Origin: a virus
Virus record (IMG/VR): IMGVR_UViG_3300036772_000367
Coordinates: 91,227-155,226 of that record
DNA: 64,000 nt
Direction: 5' to 3' (one strand)
The position numbers and the translations under genes were made by a program. Under the pieces are notes generated by a model. It searched no databases. It saw only the letters and a list, made by a program, of their open reading frames with translations, and was not told where the DNA came from. This document shows positions 51,414-59,909 of the stretch, one piece after another; position 1 is the stretch's first letter; each line of letters starts with the position of its first letter.

Positions 51414-53477
51414 ATGACTCGGTTTAAGGTCGAACGGTTCCCTCGCGGCTCCGAGACGGAGAAGCTGCATATTCTGCACCCGCAGGAAGGTTCGATCGGC
51501 TCTCTTCAGTACGTCCGGCATCCTGATCACCTCCAGGTCGAGATGCTGAGCGTGAAGCGCGAGCACCAGGGCCATGGGTACGCCAGCCAGCTCATGGATG
51601 AACTTCAGCGGCGCAATCCGGGTGTTCCCCTCGATCATGGTGAGCGCACCGACCCCGGTCAGGACTGGTGGGATTCCTACTCGCAGGGCAAGGACGTCGC
51701 CCACGGCCGTACGATGGCAGCCCTCGGTGCTGCGGTGAACATCTCGTGGGATCACCAAGACGAGGATCCTGCGACATGGAGTGAGGATTACCAGCGTACC
51801 GCGCGAGACCGTCCCCACGGGCTTGCTGTCAACCAAGCCCAAGAGGCTGCTCGGCGCCAGGTCCCCACCATGAACATGAACCTGGGGTCACCCAACGATG
51901 CGACTCACGCTGTCCAGCACATGATGCGGCGAGGTGGTCATCCAGATGCCGACGAAGCCTTCGTCATGAAGCACCCTCATCTTGAATGGGGACAGTCGCA
52001 GGCGTTCGTCAGTGACGGACAACCGGGTATCGCTCTACACCCGAGCCGGTGGGACTACGGCACCGCCGCGCACGAGGTGGCGCATCATTTGCACGAACAC
52101 GAACTCGGTCATCATCCGACCAGTGATGAAGAGGCACACGGGCCCGACTTCGTCCGGCACTATCAGAATGTTCTAGGCGACTTTGGACGCGATGCTGCCC
52201 AGATACTGGGAGATACTTACCACGACTCTCTTCGGCGACTTCAGCACGAAGGTATACTTCGTGCTGCTGGTTATTCGGATTACATAAAAGATGCGTGGAA
52301 TCGACGTGCTGAGCAGTATCCAGATGATGCTGATTCCTATCGAGAGCGCGCTCAGCGTGAGCACGATTATGAGAGCAGTTTGCCTGGACACCATGTTGGT
52401 GATTCTTGGGAACGGCCGGAAATCGGTTGGGTACGCACTGAGGAAATGGGCCGGTTTCGGGAACATGCTGGAACTCAGCATAGTCAGAGTCGCGCGGCTG
52501 TCGATGCTTTGGCTGATGACTTTCGTGATGGCGTCGGTTGGCACGCTCCATTGCATTTGTACTATAATGCCGGCACACAACGAGCTTCCCTAGGAGAAGG
52601 TAATCATCGCCTGAAGGCTGCTGAAGAAGCCGGAGTGTCGCATGTGCCGGTCATCATGCACCCGCACACTCGGTATGGCGGGGATATGCCCTCAGGTGGA
52701 TTTATGCCTCTAGCAGAGCGCAAACCACCCCCTCCTTCAACGGATGCCTACCATCCCTCTCACGTGGTGCCGGCACGGTGGATGCACGGTTATGATCCAA
52801 GCGCCACATATGCCTTCCTGCGTCAGGCGAGTAAGTGGACTTTTGAGCATTTTCAACCGGGATCCATGAGCCACCGAATGTTCGGCGGCCCGTCAGAGGA
52901 TCCACGTCGGCACATGGTCGAGTACGACGTGCGTCCGGAGCAGAAGATCAAGTTTGGTGCTCCGGATAGCTTCGGTGGCTTCGGCCGTGTTGAACGCAAG
53001 GGCGGTCCTGAAGTCGTTCAGCGGATGCGAGAGGCTATCTTCGCCCAACACCCCGGACACACCGAATGGACTCCGCAGGACGAGCCTCAGACCCGAGCAC
53101 CACGCAAGCCTCGGGTGTACTACCACGGCACCACCGTCCCGGACGTGACGCACGTGCTGCCGGCCAACGAACATGGTCAGGGTGTGGTTTTTCCCCATGT
53201 GACCGACCCCGACTACGCCTACGCTACGAGTGACCACGGCGATGCGTGGAACTACGCCGAGAAGGCATGGAGCGCTTCGGCCCACGGTCGACCTCGGGTC
53301 TACCAAGTCAAGCCCATCGGCGGGACTCGACACGTAGAGACCGATCCGCATGATGATCAGTATGGTCAATCGCGGGGCAACTACGAGAACGATTATCGTT
53401 CTCCGCATGGTTGGCAAGTCGTGAAGGAAATGCCCTTCCCGAAGCACATGGGTGACCCGAAGGACTGGGAAAACTAA
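51414..53477 (+). CDS. Polyvalent protein 1: GNAT-like, protease-like, ParB-like, Arr-like
   Basis: A 687-residue multidomain protein. Residues 40-65 (VEMLSVKREHQGHGYASQLMDEL) match the acetyl-CoA-binding part of GNAT acetyltransferases. Residues 217-242 hold HEVAHHLHEHELGHH, an HExxH zinc protease motif. Residues 365-416 (LYYNAGTQRASLGEGNHRLKAA) resemble ParB/sulfiredoxin-like domains. Residues 565-687 (YYHGTTVPDVTHV, YAYATSDHGDAWNYAEKA, PRVYQVKP, GWQVVKEM) resemble rifampin ADP-ribosyltransferase Arr. Such polyvalent proteins are often packaged and injected to counter host defences. Activity of each part is inferred. Confidence 0.65.
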   Translation: MTRFKVERFPRGSETEKLHILHPQEGSIGSLQYVRHPDHLQVEMLSVKREHQGHGYASQLMDELQRRNPGVPLDHGERTDPGQDWWDSYSQGKDVAHGRTMAALGAAVNISWDHQDEDPATWSEDYQRTARDRPHGLAVNQAQEAARRQVPTMNMNLGSPNDATHAVQHMMRRGGHPDADEAFVMKHPHLEWGQSQAFVSDGQPGIALHPSRWDYGTAAHEVAHHLHEHELGHHPTSDEEAHGPDFVRHYQNVLGDFGRDAAQILGDTYHDSLRRLQHEGILRAAGYSDYIKDAWNRRAEQYPDDADSYRERAQREHDYESSLPGHHVGDSWERPEIGWVRTEEMGRFREHAGTQHSQSRAAVDALADDFRDGVGWHAPLHLYYNAGTQRASLGEGNHRLKAAEEAGVSHVPVIMHPHTRYGGDMPSGGFMPLAERKPPPPSTDAYHPSHVVPARWMHGYDPSATYAFLRQASKWTFEHFQPGSMSHRMFGGPSEDPRRHMVEYDVRPEQKIKFGAPDSFGGFGRVERKGGPEVVQRMREAIFAQHPGHTEWTPQDEPQTRAPRKPRVYYHGTTVPDVTHVLPANEHGQGVVFPHVTDPDYAYATSDHGDAWNYAEKAWSASAHGRPRVYQVKPIGGTRHVETDPHDDQYGQSRGNYENDYRSPHGWQVVKEMPFPKHMGDPKDWEN

Positions 53478-56400
53478 TGAACAACATCGCCGAGGGTCAC
53501 GGTGTCCCCCATCTTTATGTGCAGGGCGATCCCTACCAGTTTGACTACGCTCGCAACACAGAGAAGGCTCCGCGTACTCAGGGATTTGGTCAAGATATCG
53601 AACCGCATGGTCGGTATCTCACTGCCCACCATCCTCACGGCAATTACGGTGATCGATGGGAATTTGGTACCCATACCTTCAGCCAACCTTTGCACATGTC
53701 TTTCGGTGGTAACTATGGAACCGAGAGCAACTGGAAGAATCGACTTTCAGCTCAGTACGATGGCAAGAAGGGGAAGCCGCTATCTCGTGCGCTGTTGAAG
53801 GACGGTTATGACGGTATCGTCACTCACGACGAAGACGGTCCGCGTGAGATCGTGGACTTGAGTCCGCTGCGGAAACAAGCAGATCTATCGCCGTTCACGT
53901 TTTCACATGAGGAAACGCAGACCGGTGGGATGAAGCATCCGAGGCAAGTAGATCTGCACGCACATCATCCGGACTCGGCCGAGCCAGTGGGAACGTTGCG
54001 ATACTTCCCACCCAAGCGGCGCGGTGGTGTCATGGATGTCGACAACATCACTACCCACCACCCTGGGGCTGGTTCGGCCCTGCTCAACGAGATGGAAACG
54101 CGCCATCCCGGTTCGCGCACCAACTTCCTGTGGAGCGTCAAGCGCAACAACAACAATCCCGATGTCACCGGGCATGGTGCAGGTAATGCTGGTAAGCCCA
54201 CCGACTGGGACGCCATCCATCCCACTCTCGCGCCGGAGGTCCATCGGGGGCTTACCTTGACACTGCCCTCGCACTCGGCGCGCGTCGTGAACTCGGCGGC
54301 ACCGAAGCACGAGCATCTCGCCGAGCTGAACTCCGCCCTGGCTCATTCTTCGCTAGGTACCCACTGGACTGAGAATGAGCGATCCGCTCGGCAGTTCGCG
54401 CAGAATGCCGTTTCTGACTACCGCACCGACGTTCCGGTAGTGGTGCACGCCAAGACACCTGCTATCAAGGATCTGGAGACCCGCCAGAACGAGTTGTACC
54501 GAGGTGGCGTCTTTCCCTACGGAGATAGCCATAGCCCAGAGAACGAGGTTCCGATCCGGAAGAATCGCACTGTCGCCGTCACCGGCATCTCCTGGCGCCC
54601 GGACGCGGTCCACCCTGATGCCGACGAGAACGGCTGGGTTCATCACGCCTACGACGAGCCGATGCAGCACAGGGCCAAGCGATTTGCTCCGACGCAACGG
54701 CTGTTCGGTCCCACGCAGGGATTGGATCATCGACTATTTGATGGTGATCACTTGAAGTCGGACGTGCGGGACTACATCCTGACCACGCTCGGAGGCTTCT
54801 GGAATCCGTTGTATGGCGACGGCTGGGTGGGTTGGTCCAAGGTCTACTTCGCCGGGTCCGAGGCGTCGGAGTGGACGAGCCCAGAACTGGAGGGCAACAA
54901 CGACTTCGACGTGCTGATCGGAGTCAACTACGACGAGGCCCGCAAGGACGTGCCGGGGTTCCGCACGATGAGTGATCAGGAGATCACCGACCTGTTGAAC
55001 AAGCAGCTCCGTGTCCTGGATGAGCAGACGGCGTTTGTCTGGATTCCAGTCAGCAATGAGACTGTAAACTATGATTCATGGGAAAACCCGGACGTAAACG
55101 ATCAAGACCTGACGAAGTCTATGACGAACTCGTCCGTCTCTATGTCGAAGAGGACTGGACAGCGACTGCCATCGCAAAATATCTTGGATTCGAAACAAGC
55201 AATGTCTGCTACCACTTGGAACGAGCAGGAATCTCTCGAAGTCAATCCCGTGGGAAAGACACGCCTCGGAAGCCTCCCAGAACGAAATGCAAGAATTGTG
55301 GAGAGGCGGTCAACTTCTCCAGTTCATATGAGTCATCAGCAGCAAAATCCGGGCGATGTCCAGCATGTCAGGCGTTCTATCTACGAGACCGTCATTTACG
55401 AGTCAACTACGGGATCACGACACAGCAGTTTGACTCCATCCTTGCCGAGCAAGGTGGAGGATGTGGGATATGCGGACGGAATGACATTCGATTCGCAATC
55501 GACCATGACCACCGCTGCTGTCCAGGGAAACGAACGTGCGGAAAATGCCTCAGAGGGATTCTTTGCACTCGCTGCAACCAAGCGATCGCCTATCTCGGTG
55601 AAACCAATCTTCATGCCGCAAGCGGCTGGGTGGACCGTCGAATCACCGCCTCCAGCGCCTGATGGTTGGAACTATATTGGTCCGTTCAATGGGACTTTCT
55701 ACGTCAACCACGACTCCTGGGACATCCGCCGGATCAAGCCGTACGCGGCCTACGACGTCACCGATGACCAGTGGGCTGTGAAGCCCCCTCATCTGCCCGC
55801 CTGGGGTCTGAAGGACTTCCCCGAGGGCAAAGCTCTGGAGCAGGAAGCGCGAGCCGTCTCCGCCTATGTCAGGGCTGTTCTCGCTCTACCGGAGCCCTAT
55901 CGGTCTCAGCAGGGTTACGCGCTGTGGAACCACTTGCACTCCGACCGGTCGCGTGCCTTCAGCGACCAGGGCGAGGGCTGGTGGGATCCCGGGAACGTCC
56001 TGGAGAAGTGGTTGGACCAGGAAGGTCTATGGGACCAGCTGGTCAAGGTCATGGTGGACGTCCGTGCTCACCCGGAGAAGTTGAACTCCCCCTCGGATTG
56101 GTCGAATCTGCCCAAGACCGCCATGCCGTGGCATTTTCAGCATGGCGAAACGGCTCGCGATCACCCAGAGATTAAGTCTGTGCGGCATGCGGGTTTCGCA
56201 GGTTATGTCGGAGAAAGTCCTGAGCGTCAGGAAGACTACGGCTACGAGAAGCCCGAGCATGAGTTCGACGAGGATGCCTGGAACGATGTCTCTCCTGAAC
56301 CGACGCACGAGGAGCGACAGCACTACGACGAGCACGACGACTATCCGGAGTCCTATCACGATCGACACGATCGTGCCTACCAGGAACACGTTGATCGCAA

Positions 56401-56785
56401 GACAGCCGAAGACAAGCCCGACCACGAAGATGATGCTCTTCATGATTTCATTGGCGAGCACGGCACGAACTACCATTTTTGGCAGAACAGGGCGAATCTG
56501 GGAATGGTCAATATCAAGGATCGTCCCGTGTATGCCACGCAGAGCCATGTGAGCCAACGGCACATCGACAAGTATCACCATGACCCGACTGCCGCTCCAC
56601 ACGCACCGGGATACGGGGACTACGTGGGCAACGAAGCACCCATGTTCGTGACGCACGAGGGGCGCCTGCACGCCATCGAAGGCCATCACCGTGTCGCCGC
56701 AGCTCTCCAGCGGGGTGACGACAAGATCCACGCGTGGCACTACGATGCGGATCGTCACGGCCTGCCGACCGAGGACGACGAGTAA
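53477..56785 (+). CDS. Polyvalent protein 2: ART-like, nucleotidyltransferase-like, ParB-like, with nested HNH gene
   Basis: An 1102-codon ORF starting in a TAATG overlap. Residues 1-135 (GRYLTAHHPHGNYGDRWEFGTH, LLKDGYDGIVTHDEDGPREIVDL in parts) resemble ADP-ribosyltransferases of polyvalent proteins; a second such segment lies near 285-385 (GTHWTENERSARQFAQNA). Residues 405-530 resemble a nucleotidyltransferase (AGSEASEW, NNDFDVLIG). Residues 534-729 are the out-of-frame reading of a complete HNH gene, so this stretch is probably not an original domain. After it, residues such as GPFNGTFYVNHDSWDIRRIKP continue the nucleotidyltransferase-like region. The C-terminus (AIEGHHRVAAAL) is ParB-like. 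Confidence 0.6.
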   Translation: MNNIAEGHGVPHLYVQGDPYQFDYARNTEKAPRTQGFGQDIEPHGRYLTAHHPHGNYGDRWEFGTHTFSQPLHMSFGGNYGTESNWKNRLSAQYDGKKGKPLSRALLKDGYDGIVTHDEDGPREIVDLSPLRKQADLSPFTFSHEETQTGGMKHPRQVDLHAHHPDSAEPVGTLRYFPPKRRGGVMDVDNITTHHPGAGSALLNEMETRHPGSRTNFLWSVKRNNNNPDVTGHGAGNAGKPTDWDAIHPTLAPEVHRGLTLTLPSHSARVVNSAAPKHEHLAELNSALAHSSLGTHWTENERSARQFAQNAVSDYRTDVPVVVHAKTPAIKDLETRQNELYRGGVFPYGDSHSPENEVPIRKNRTVAVTGISWRPDAVHPDADENGWVHHAYDEPMQHRAKRFAPTQRLFGPTQGLDHRLFDGDHLKSDVRDYILTTLGGFWNPLYGDGWVGWSKVYFAGSEASEWTSPELEGNNDFDVLIGVNYDEARKDVPGFRTMSDQEITDLLNKQLRVLDEQTAFVWIPVSNETVNYDSWENPDVNDQDLTKSMTNSSVSMSKRTGQRLPSQNILDSKQAMSATTWNEQESLEVNPVGKTRLGSLPERNARIVERRSTSPVHMSHQQQNPGDVQHVRRSIYETVIYESTTGSRHSSLTPSLPSKVEDVGYADGMTFDSQSTMTTAAVQGNERAENASEGFFALAATKRSPISVKPIFMPQAAGWTVESPPPAPDGWNYIGPFNGTFYVNHDSWDIRRIKPYAAYDVTDDQWAVKPPHLPAWGLKDFPEGKALEQEARAVSAYVRAVLALPEPYRSQQGYALWNHLHSDRSRAFSDQGEGWWDPGNVLEKWLDQEGLWDQLVKVMVDVRAHPEKLNSPSDWSNLPKTAMPWHFQHGETARDHPEIKSVRHAGFAGYVGESPERQEDYGYEKPEHEFDEDAWNDVSPEPTHEERQHYDEHDDYPESYHDRHDRAYQEHVDRKTAEDKPDHEDDALHDFIGEHGTNYHFWQNRANLGMVNIKDRPVYATQSHVSQRHIDKYHHDPTAAPHAPGYGDYVGNEAPMFVTHEGRLHAIEGHHRVAAALQRGDDKIHAWHYDADRHGLPTEDDE
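55078..55662 (+). CDS. HNH/endonuclease VII-like homing-type nuclease, nested in another frame
   Basis: A 194-residue protein encoded wholly within the polyvalent gene, in a different frame. The N-terminus has a helix-turn-helix (YDELVRLYVEEDWTATAIAKYLGF). A zinc ribbon follows (CKNCGEAVNF, CPACQAFYLRDRHLR), then the endonuclease VII motif: YGITTQQFDSILAEQGGGCGICG, IDHDHRCCPG, RGILCTRCNQAIAYLG. These are the recombination-endonuclease VII and HNH hallmarks, including His in DHDH. Free-standing enzymes of this kind often act as homing endonucleases. It fits too tightly for a group I intron, as almost nothing flanks the ORF. Confidence 0.85.
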   Translation: MGKPGRKRSRPDEVYDELVRLYVEEDWTATAIAKYLGFETSNVCYHLERAGISRSQSRGKDTPRKPPRTKCKNCGEAVNFSSSYESSAAKSGRCPACQAFYLRDRHLRVNYGITTQQFDSILAEQGGGCGICGRNDIRFAIDHDHRCCPGKRTCGKCLRGILCTRCNQAIAYLGETNLHAASGWVDRRITASSA

Positions 56786-56939
56786 CACTGCACACGTTGT
56801 CTGACGAGGGCCGATTCTGGGGTCGAGCTGTATCCTAAGGACGAACGACCGAGTTCACCGACGGATCGGAGGGAAGCTCCGACTGTATCGATACACTCAG
56901 ACATCTGATACTGATGTCATCCGCACCGGAGGAAGGGAA
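56786..56939 (+). promoter_or_regulatory. Promoter region with conserved leader
   Basis: TATCCT (56831-56836) is one possible -10; TATCGA with 17 bases to TACTGA is another further downstream. A small hairpin TCGGAG/CTCCGA lies between them. CCGCACCGGAGG (56921-56932) is the shared leader motif just before ATG 56940. Confidence 0.45.
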
Positions 56940-57215
56940 ATGACGATGTCGCGTGCCACTAGAAGTGAGCATCGACGAGGAGGGGTGCCCTCCCCACGAC
57001 GAGCGTATGTCGTGCCGGACACCCAGGACGCCCGCGATCACGCGGCTGAGGCCGAACAGATCGAGCAGGATCTGCTCGGCTACCGCGTACCTGTCGAGAA
57101 GATCGCGCCGACGTTGGATGGATCCGGACATATCCGACTGAACTTCGATGCGGCAGTACTGATTTTGGACATGCTCGACCACGCCTACCAGGGCATTCCG
57201 CCGCAGCTCGACTGA
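56940..57215 (+). CDS. Small hypothetical protein
   Basis: A 91-residue protein from ATG 56940 after GGAGGAAGGGA. It has a basic start and an acidic helical middle (ARDHAAEAEQIEQDLLGYRV), then LNFDAAVLILDMLDHAY. Function unknown. It starts the run of separately promoted short genes. Confidence 0.55.
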   Translation: MTMSRATRSEHRRGGVPSPRRAYVVPDTQDARDHAAEAEQIEQDLLGYRVPVEKIAPTLDGSGHIRLNFDAAVLILDMLDHAYQGIPPQLD

Positions 57216-57238
57216 AGAAGTGACAAAAACAGGTCAGC

Positions 57239-57345
57239 GTAGTTAGATCTCTTGCTACAACAGACAGGATCTGGGTAGAGTCTCTCTTGTTCGGCGGTCA
57301 CCCGGACCGCATGGGAACACCGAAGCCCTCGAACAAGGAGCGATC
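57239..57345 (+). promoter_or_regulatory. Dyad-overlapped promoter
   Basis: -35 TTGCTA (57252-57257) and -10 GTAGAG (57275-57280) are 17 bases apart. The -35 overlaps the dyad CGTAGTTAG...CTTGCTACA. AAGGAG precedes ATG 57346. Confidence 0.6.
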
Positions 57346-57729
57346 ATGGACGTCCCAACCGCCCTGCACTACATCAGCAAGGTGTCCTACAAGCCGCAGT
57401 GGCGCCTCTACGCGATGCCCATCGGGGAGGGCAATGACGTAATGCTGACCGTGGACTACGTCGCGTGGAACTCGAACTCCGAATTGGCCCCGGATTACTT
57501 CGAGAAGGCGCGCAACATGCTGCGCTTCGACTTCTCGGTGGCTGACCTGGACACGCCCGAGCAGGTCTATCGCGTCGTGTTGAACTGCCTGCTGGAGTGC
57601 GAGAGGCACGAGACCACCGAGTTCTTCAAGGTGGGCCGTTTCTACGCGAGCCCGTTCCACCCGCACACGGAGGACGGCCGAGCCCTCCTGGCCCGCACCG
57701 AAGGTGTCGCCAAGCCCCTCCCCAGCTAA
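57346..57729 (+). CDS. Hypothetical protein, paralog family member
   Basis: A 127-residue protein of the same family as the products at 17944 and 58174: YKPQWRLYAMPIGEG near the start, a hydrophobic centre, and LLECERHETTEFFKVGRFYASPFHPHTEDG near the end. No function known. It has its own promoter; the repetition of the family suggests a useful or diversifying role. Confidence 0.6.
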   Translation: MDVPTALHYISKVSYKPQWRLYAMPIGEGNDVMLTVDYVAWNSNSELAPDYFEKARNMLRFDFSVADLDTPEQVYRVVLNCLLECERHETTEFFKVGRFYASPFHPHTEDGRALLARTEGVAKPLPS

Positions 57730-57773
57730 TCCTCACGGCAACAGCCGGATCCCCAATTCGAAATGGAGTCGCC

Positions 57774-58076
57774 ATGCTTTTCGCCATCCTTCTCGCTCAT
57801 TGGGACAGCGTCCTGGGCACCTCCACCAACGTCATGCTGGTGCGTCTGACCTACATCCTGCTGCCGGACGGTCAGAAGGGTCACGTGCGTCGGGGCGCAC
57901 GTGTGGTCGCGTCCGTCCGGGTCACAGTGTCCCGCTCGGAGCGGCGCTTCGTCCGGGTCTACCGGGTCGAGCGCCAGGTGGTTCGCGACGTCGAGCACGA
58001 GATCGGGCACGAGGTGGACCGTGTCGAGGACCATCACCGGGAGGCGCATGTCGAGCGTCCCCTGGAGGTGGAGTAA
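57774..58076 (+). CDS. Hypothetical protein
   Basis: A 100-residue protein from ATG 57774 six bases after GGAG. The start (MLFAILLAHWDSVLGTSTN) is hydrophobic, but the rest is strongly Arg/Val/Glu-rich and extended (RVTVSRSERRFVRVYRVERQVV). Several overlapping frames exist here; this one has the best ribosome site. A strong hairpin follows. Confidence 0.5.
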   Translation: MLFAILLAHWDSVLGTSTNVMLVRLTYILLPDGQKGHVRRGARVVASVRVTVSRSERRFVRVYRVERQVVRDVEHEIGHEVDRVEDHHREAHVERPLEVE

Positions 58077-58082
58077 CCGAGG

Positions 58083-58121
58083 AGAACACCCTGGAGGCAA
58101 CGGTAGCCTCCAGGGTGTTCT
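58083..58121 (+). terminator. 16-bp terminator hairpin sharing the array motif
   Basis: AGAACACCCTGGAGGC and GCCTCCAGGGTGTTCT pair perfectly with a seven-base loop, five bases after the stop at 58076. The arm contains AGGGTGTTCT, the same string as in several units of the repeat array at 21.4-22.5 kb. A promoter -10 (TATGTT) follows at once. Confidence 0.75.
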
Positions 58122-58173
58122 GCTATGTTGTCGTCAGAACTCTTACTACGTAGAGGCCGCACTGGAGGTCATC
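58122..58173 (+). promoter_or_regulatory. Promoter, dyad and leader before the 58174 gene
   Basis: TATGTT lies just after the terminator. The dyad CGTCAGAACTCTTACTACG (58133-58151) is here downstream of the -10, where a bound protein would block transcription. CCGCACTGGAGGTCATC then ATG is the shared leader. Confidence 0.5.
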
Positions 58174-58575
58174 ATGGACTGGAAGACTGCTGAAGTTGCC
58201 CTCAGGGCAGTGCGCTACAAGCCGGATTGGACTCTTGAAGCAGAACCCCTTCAGGAGCCAGGTTGGGAGCCATCAGGGCTCAAGCTCATGATTTCGATGG
58301 TGGTGCCCGATAGCCGGATTAAGAATGATCCATTTCTTACCATGGTGAAAGTGAATGGCAGCTGCATGTTATCCGGTTACTTGATGGAACGCATGTGTGT
58401 TGCCGATTTTCATGCCTGGCTGTTGGGTTGCTTGTTGGCGATGGAGGCACACGAAACCCGCGAATACTTCAAGATCGATGAAGAGCTGTTGTTCGATCCA
58501 CACTCGGAAAGAGGCCAGGATGAGTGGAAGCAACAGGCCATCTTCATCAACATGGGTCGAAGCGCCATCACCTGA
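58174..58575 (+). CDS. Hypothetical protein, paralog family member
   Basis: A 133-residue protein of the family also found at 17944 and 57346: AVRYKPDWTLEAEPLQEPGW, a middle part with VNGSCMLSGYLMERM, then LLAMEAHETREYFKIDEELLFDPHSERG spread over two helices. ATG 58174 follows GGAGGTCATC. Function unknown. Confidence 0.6.
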   Translation: MDWKTAEVALRAVRYKPDWTLEAEPLQEPGWEPSGLKLMISMVVPDSRIKNDPFLTMVKVNGSCMLSGYLMERMCVADFHAWLLGCLLAMEAHETREYFKIDEELLFDPHSERGQDEWKQQAIFINMGRSAIT

Positions 58576-58589
58576 CAGTTTGGAACTTG

Positions 58590-58668
58590 CGTAGTAGAAA
58601 CTCTTGCTACGAAGACGCATCTAGGGCATGATGGCTCTTGTCAAGGTACGACTGCACCGGAGGTCACC
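58590..58668 (+). promoter_or_regulatory. Dyad-overlapped promoter and leader before ArdC
   Basis: -35 TTGCTA (58604-58609) and -10 CATGAT (58627-58632) are 17 bases apart. The -35 is the right arm of CGTAGTAGA...CTTGCTACG (58590-58611). CTGCACCGGAGGTCACC ends at GTG 58669. Confidence 0.65.
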
Positions 58669-59733
58669 GTGAACGCCAAGGTCCAAGCCCCCACACGACG
58701 CAAGAAGGTGTTGGAACCCACCCCGGAGAAGGCCCCGACCAAGCGTCGGAGCCTCTCGCCGGAGGAGCGCGAACAGCGTATCCAGGACCTGAAGGAGGAG
58801 CTGAACACCGCTGTCCTCGGGATCATGGAGTACCCCGCGCAGTGGGTCGAGTTCCTGGAGACGGTCAGCGACTTCGCCGCGAGCTACTCGTGGACCAACC
58901 AGCTCCTCATCTGGCGCGAGTGCCGCAAGCGTGGTTTCTTCCCCACGATGGTCAAGGCGGCTGGCGATCTCGGTGTCCAGCGATGGGGACGCACTCCTCA
59001 GTATGGTTGGGCCGGATTGGGCCGTGCCCCCAAGAAGGGTGAGAAGGGCCTGCGCATCTGGCGTCCTGCGTTCAAACGCTTCACCGAGGCGGAGTACCAG
59101 GCATTGCCCACGAAGCCGCCACGGGACGCTCAGGGTCGACCGCCGACGCGTCTGGTCGGCTTCGTCATCGAACATGTGTTTGACATCAGTCAGACTCAGG
59201 GTGCCGATGTCGAGTTGCCTCGCACCTACACCACCCGGCGCCAAGTCTTGGTTCAGGGCACTCTGCCGGTCTTGCTGACTGGCGAGGACGTCACCGGTTC
59301 CCTCCAGATGGTTATCGGTCTGATCGAGGAGCAGGGCTACTCGTTCTCCCGGGTGCCGCCCACTACGTTGGGATCCGCCAACGGCAGGACCATCAAGAGG
59401 TCGGACGGCACCCAGCTCGTGCAGGTGCGTGACGATGTGGACGACGCACAAGCGATGAAGACCTCCGTCCACGAGCTGGCGCACATTCTGTGTGGGCACC
59501 TGGACGACGACGATTACGTCGAACACAAGGGTCGGTGCGAGACCGAGGCCGAGTCGGTGGCCTACATCGTCTGTGGCGCCCTCGGGATGGACACCGGTCA
59601 GTACAGCGCCCCCTACGTGGCTTCGTGGGCCGACGGCAAGCCCGAGGTCGTGGAGGCCGCCGCCAAGAAGATCACCGAAGTCAGCAAGTACCTGCTCGGC
59701 CTGCTGATCCCGGCCGAGGAGGAGGCGGCATGA
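58669..59733 (+). CDS. ArdC-like antirestriction protein
   Basis: A 354-residue protein with the ArdC layout. The N-terminal ssDNA-binding domain (about 40-175) has YSWTNQLLIWRE, GVQRWGRTPQYGW, APKKGEKGLRIWRP and EHVFDISQT. The C-terminal zinc metallopeptidase has HELAH (268-272) and Glu295 in ETEAESVAY. ArdC proteins protect incoming DNA from restriction. GTG 58669 follows the shared leader. The early-type promoter fits expression on entry. Confidence 0.85.
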   Translation: MNAKVQAPTRRKKVLEPTPEKAPTKRRSLSPEEREQRIQDLKEELNTAVLGIMEYPAQWVEFLETVSDFAASYSWTNQLLIWRECRKRGFFPTMVKAAGDLGVQRWGRTPQYGWAGLGRAPKKGEKGLRIWRPAFKRFTEAEYQALPTKPPRDAQGRPPTRLVGFVIEHVFDISQTQGADVELPRTYTTRRQVLVQGTLPVLLTGEDVTGSLQMVIGLIEEQGYSFSRVPPTTLGSANGRTIKRSDGTQLVQVRDDVDDAQAMKTSVHELAHILCGHLDDDDYVEHKGRCETEAESVAYIVCGALGMDTGQYSAPYVASWADGKPEVVEAAAKKITEVSKYLLGLLIPAEEEAA

Positions 59734-59909
59734 AGATCGTCATGACGGTGACGTTGGAACTGGAAGTGGGGGACTGGGCTCGGGCATTCCGCACCAACGC
59801 CACCGAGAGAGACGTCGACCCGAGTGTGCGGGGATATGTGCAGACCCTGCTGTTCGACGGGGGTGTTTTCGGGGAGGGTGAAGTACCGGTCAGGGCCACC
59901 GTGACCTGA
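59730..59909 (+). CDS. Small hypothetical protein
   Basis: A 59-residue protein from an ATGA overlap with the ArdC gene. It is beta-type and acidic (KIVMTVTLELEVGDWARAF). It may be made with ArdC by coupled translation. Function unknown. Confidence 0.5.
   Translation: MKIVMTVTLELEVGDWARAFRTNATERDVDPSVRGYVQTLLFDGGVFGEGEVPVRATVT

Noticed and set aside
55078-55662. Group I intron carrying the HNH gene
   Set aside because: Only a few bases flank the nuclease ORF, too few for an intron core, and the host frame stays open across it.
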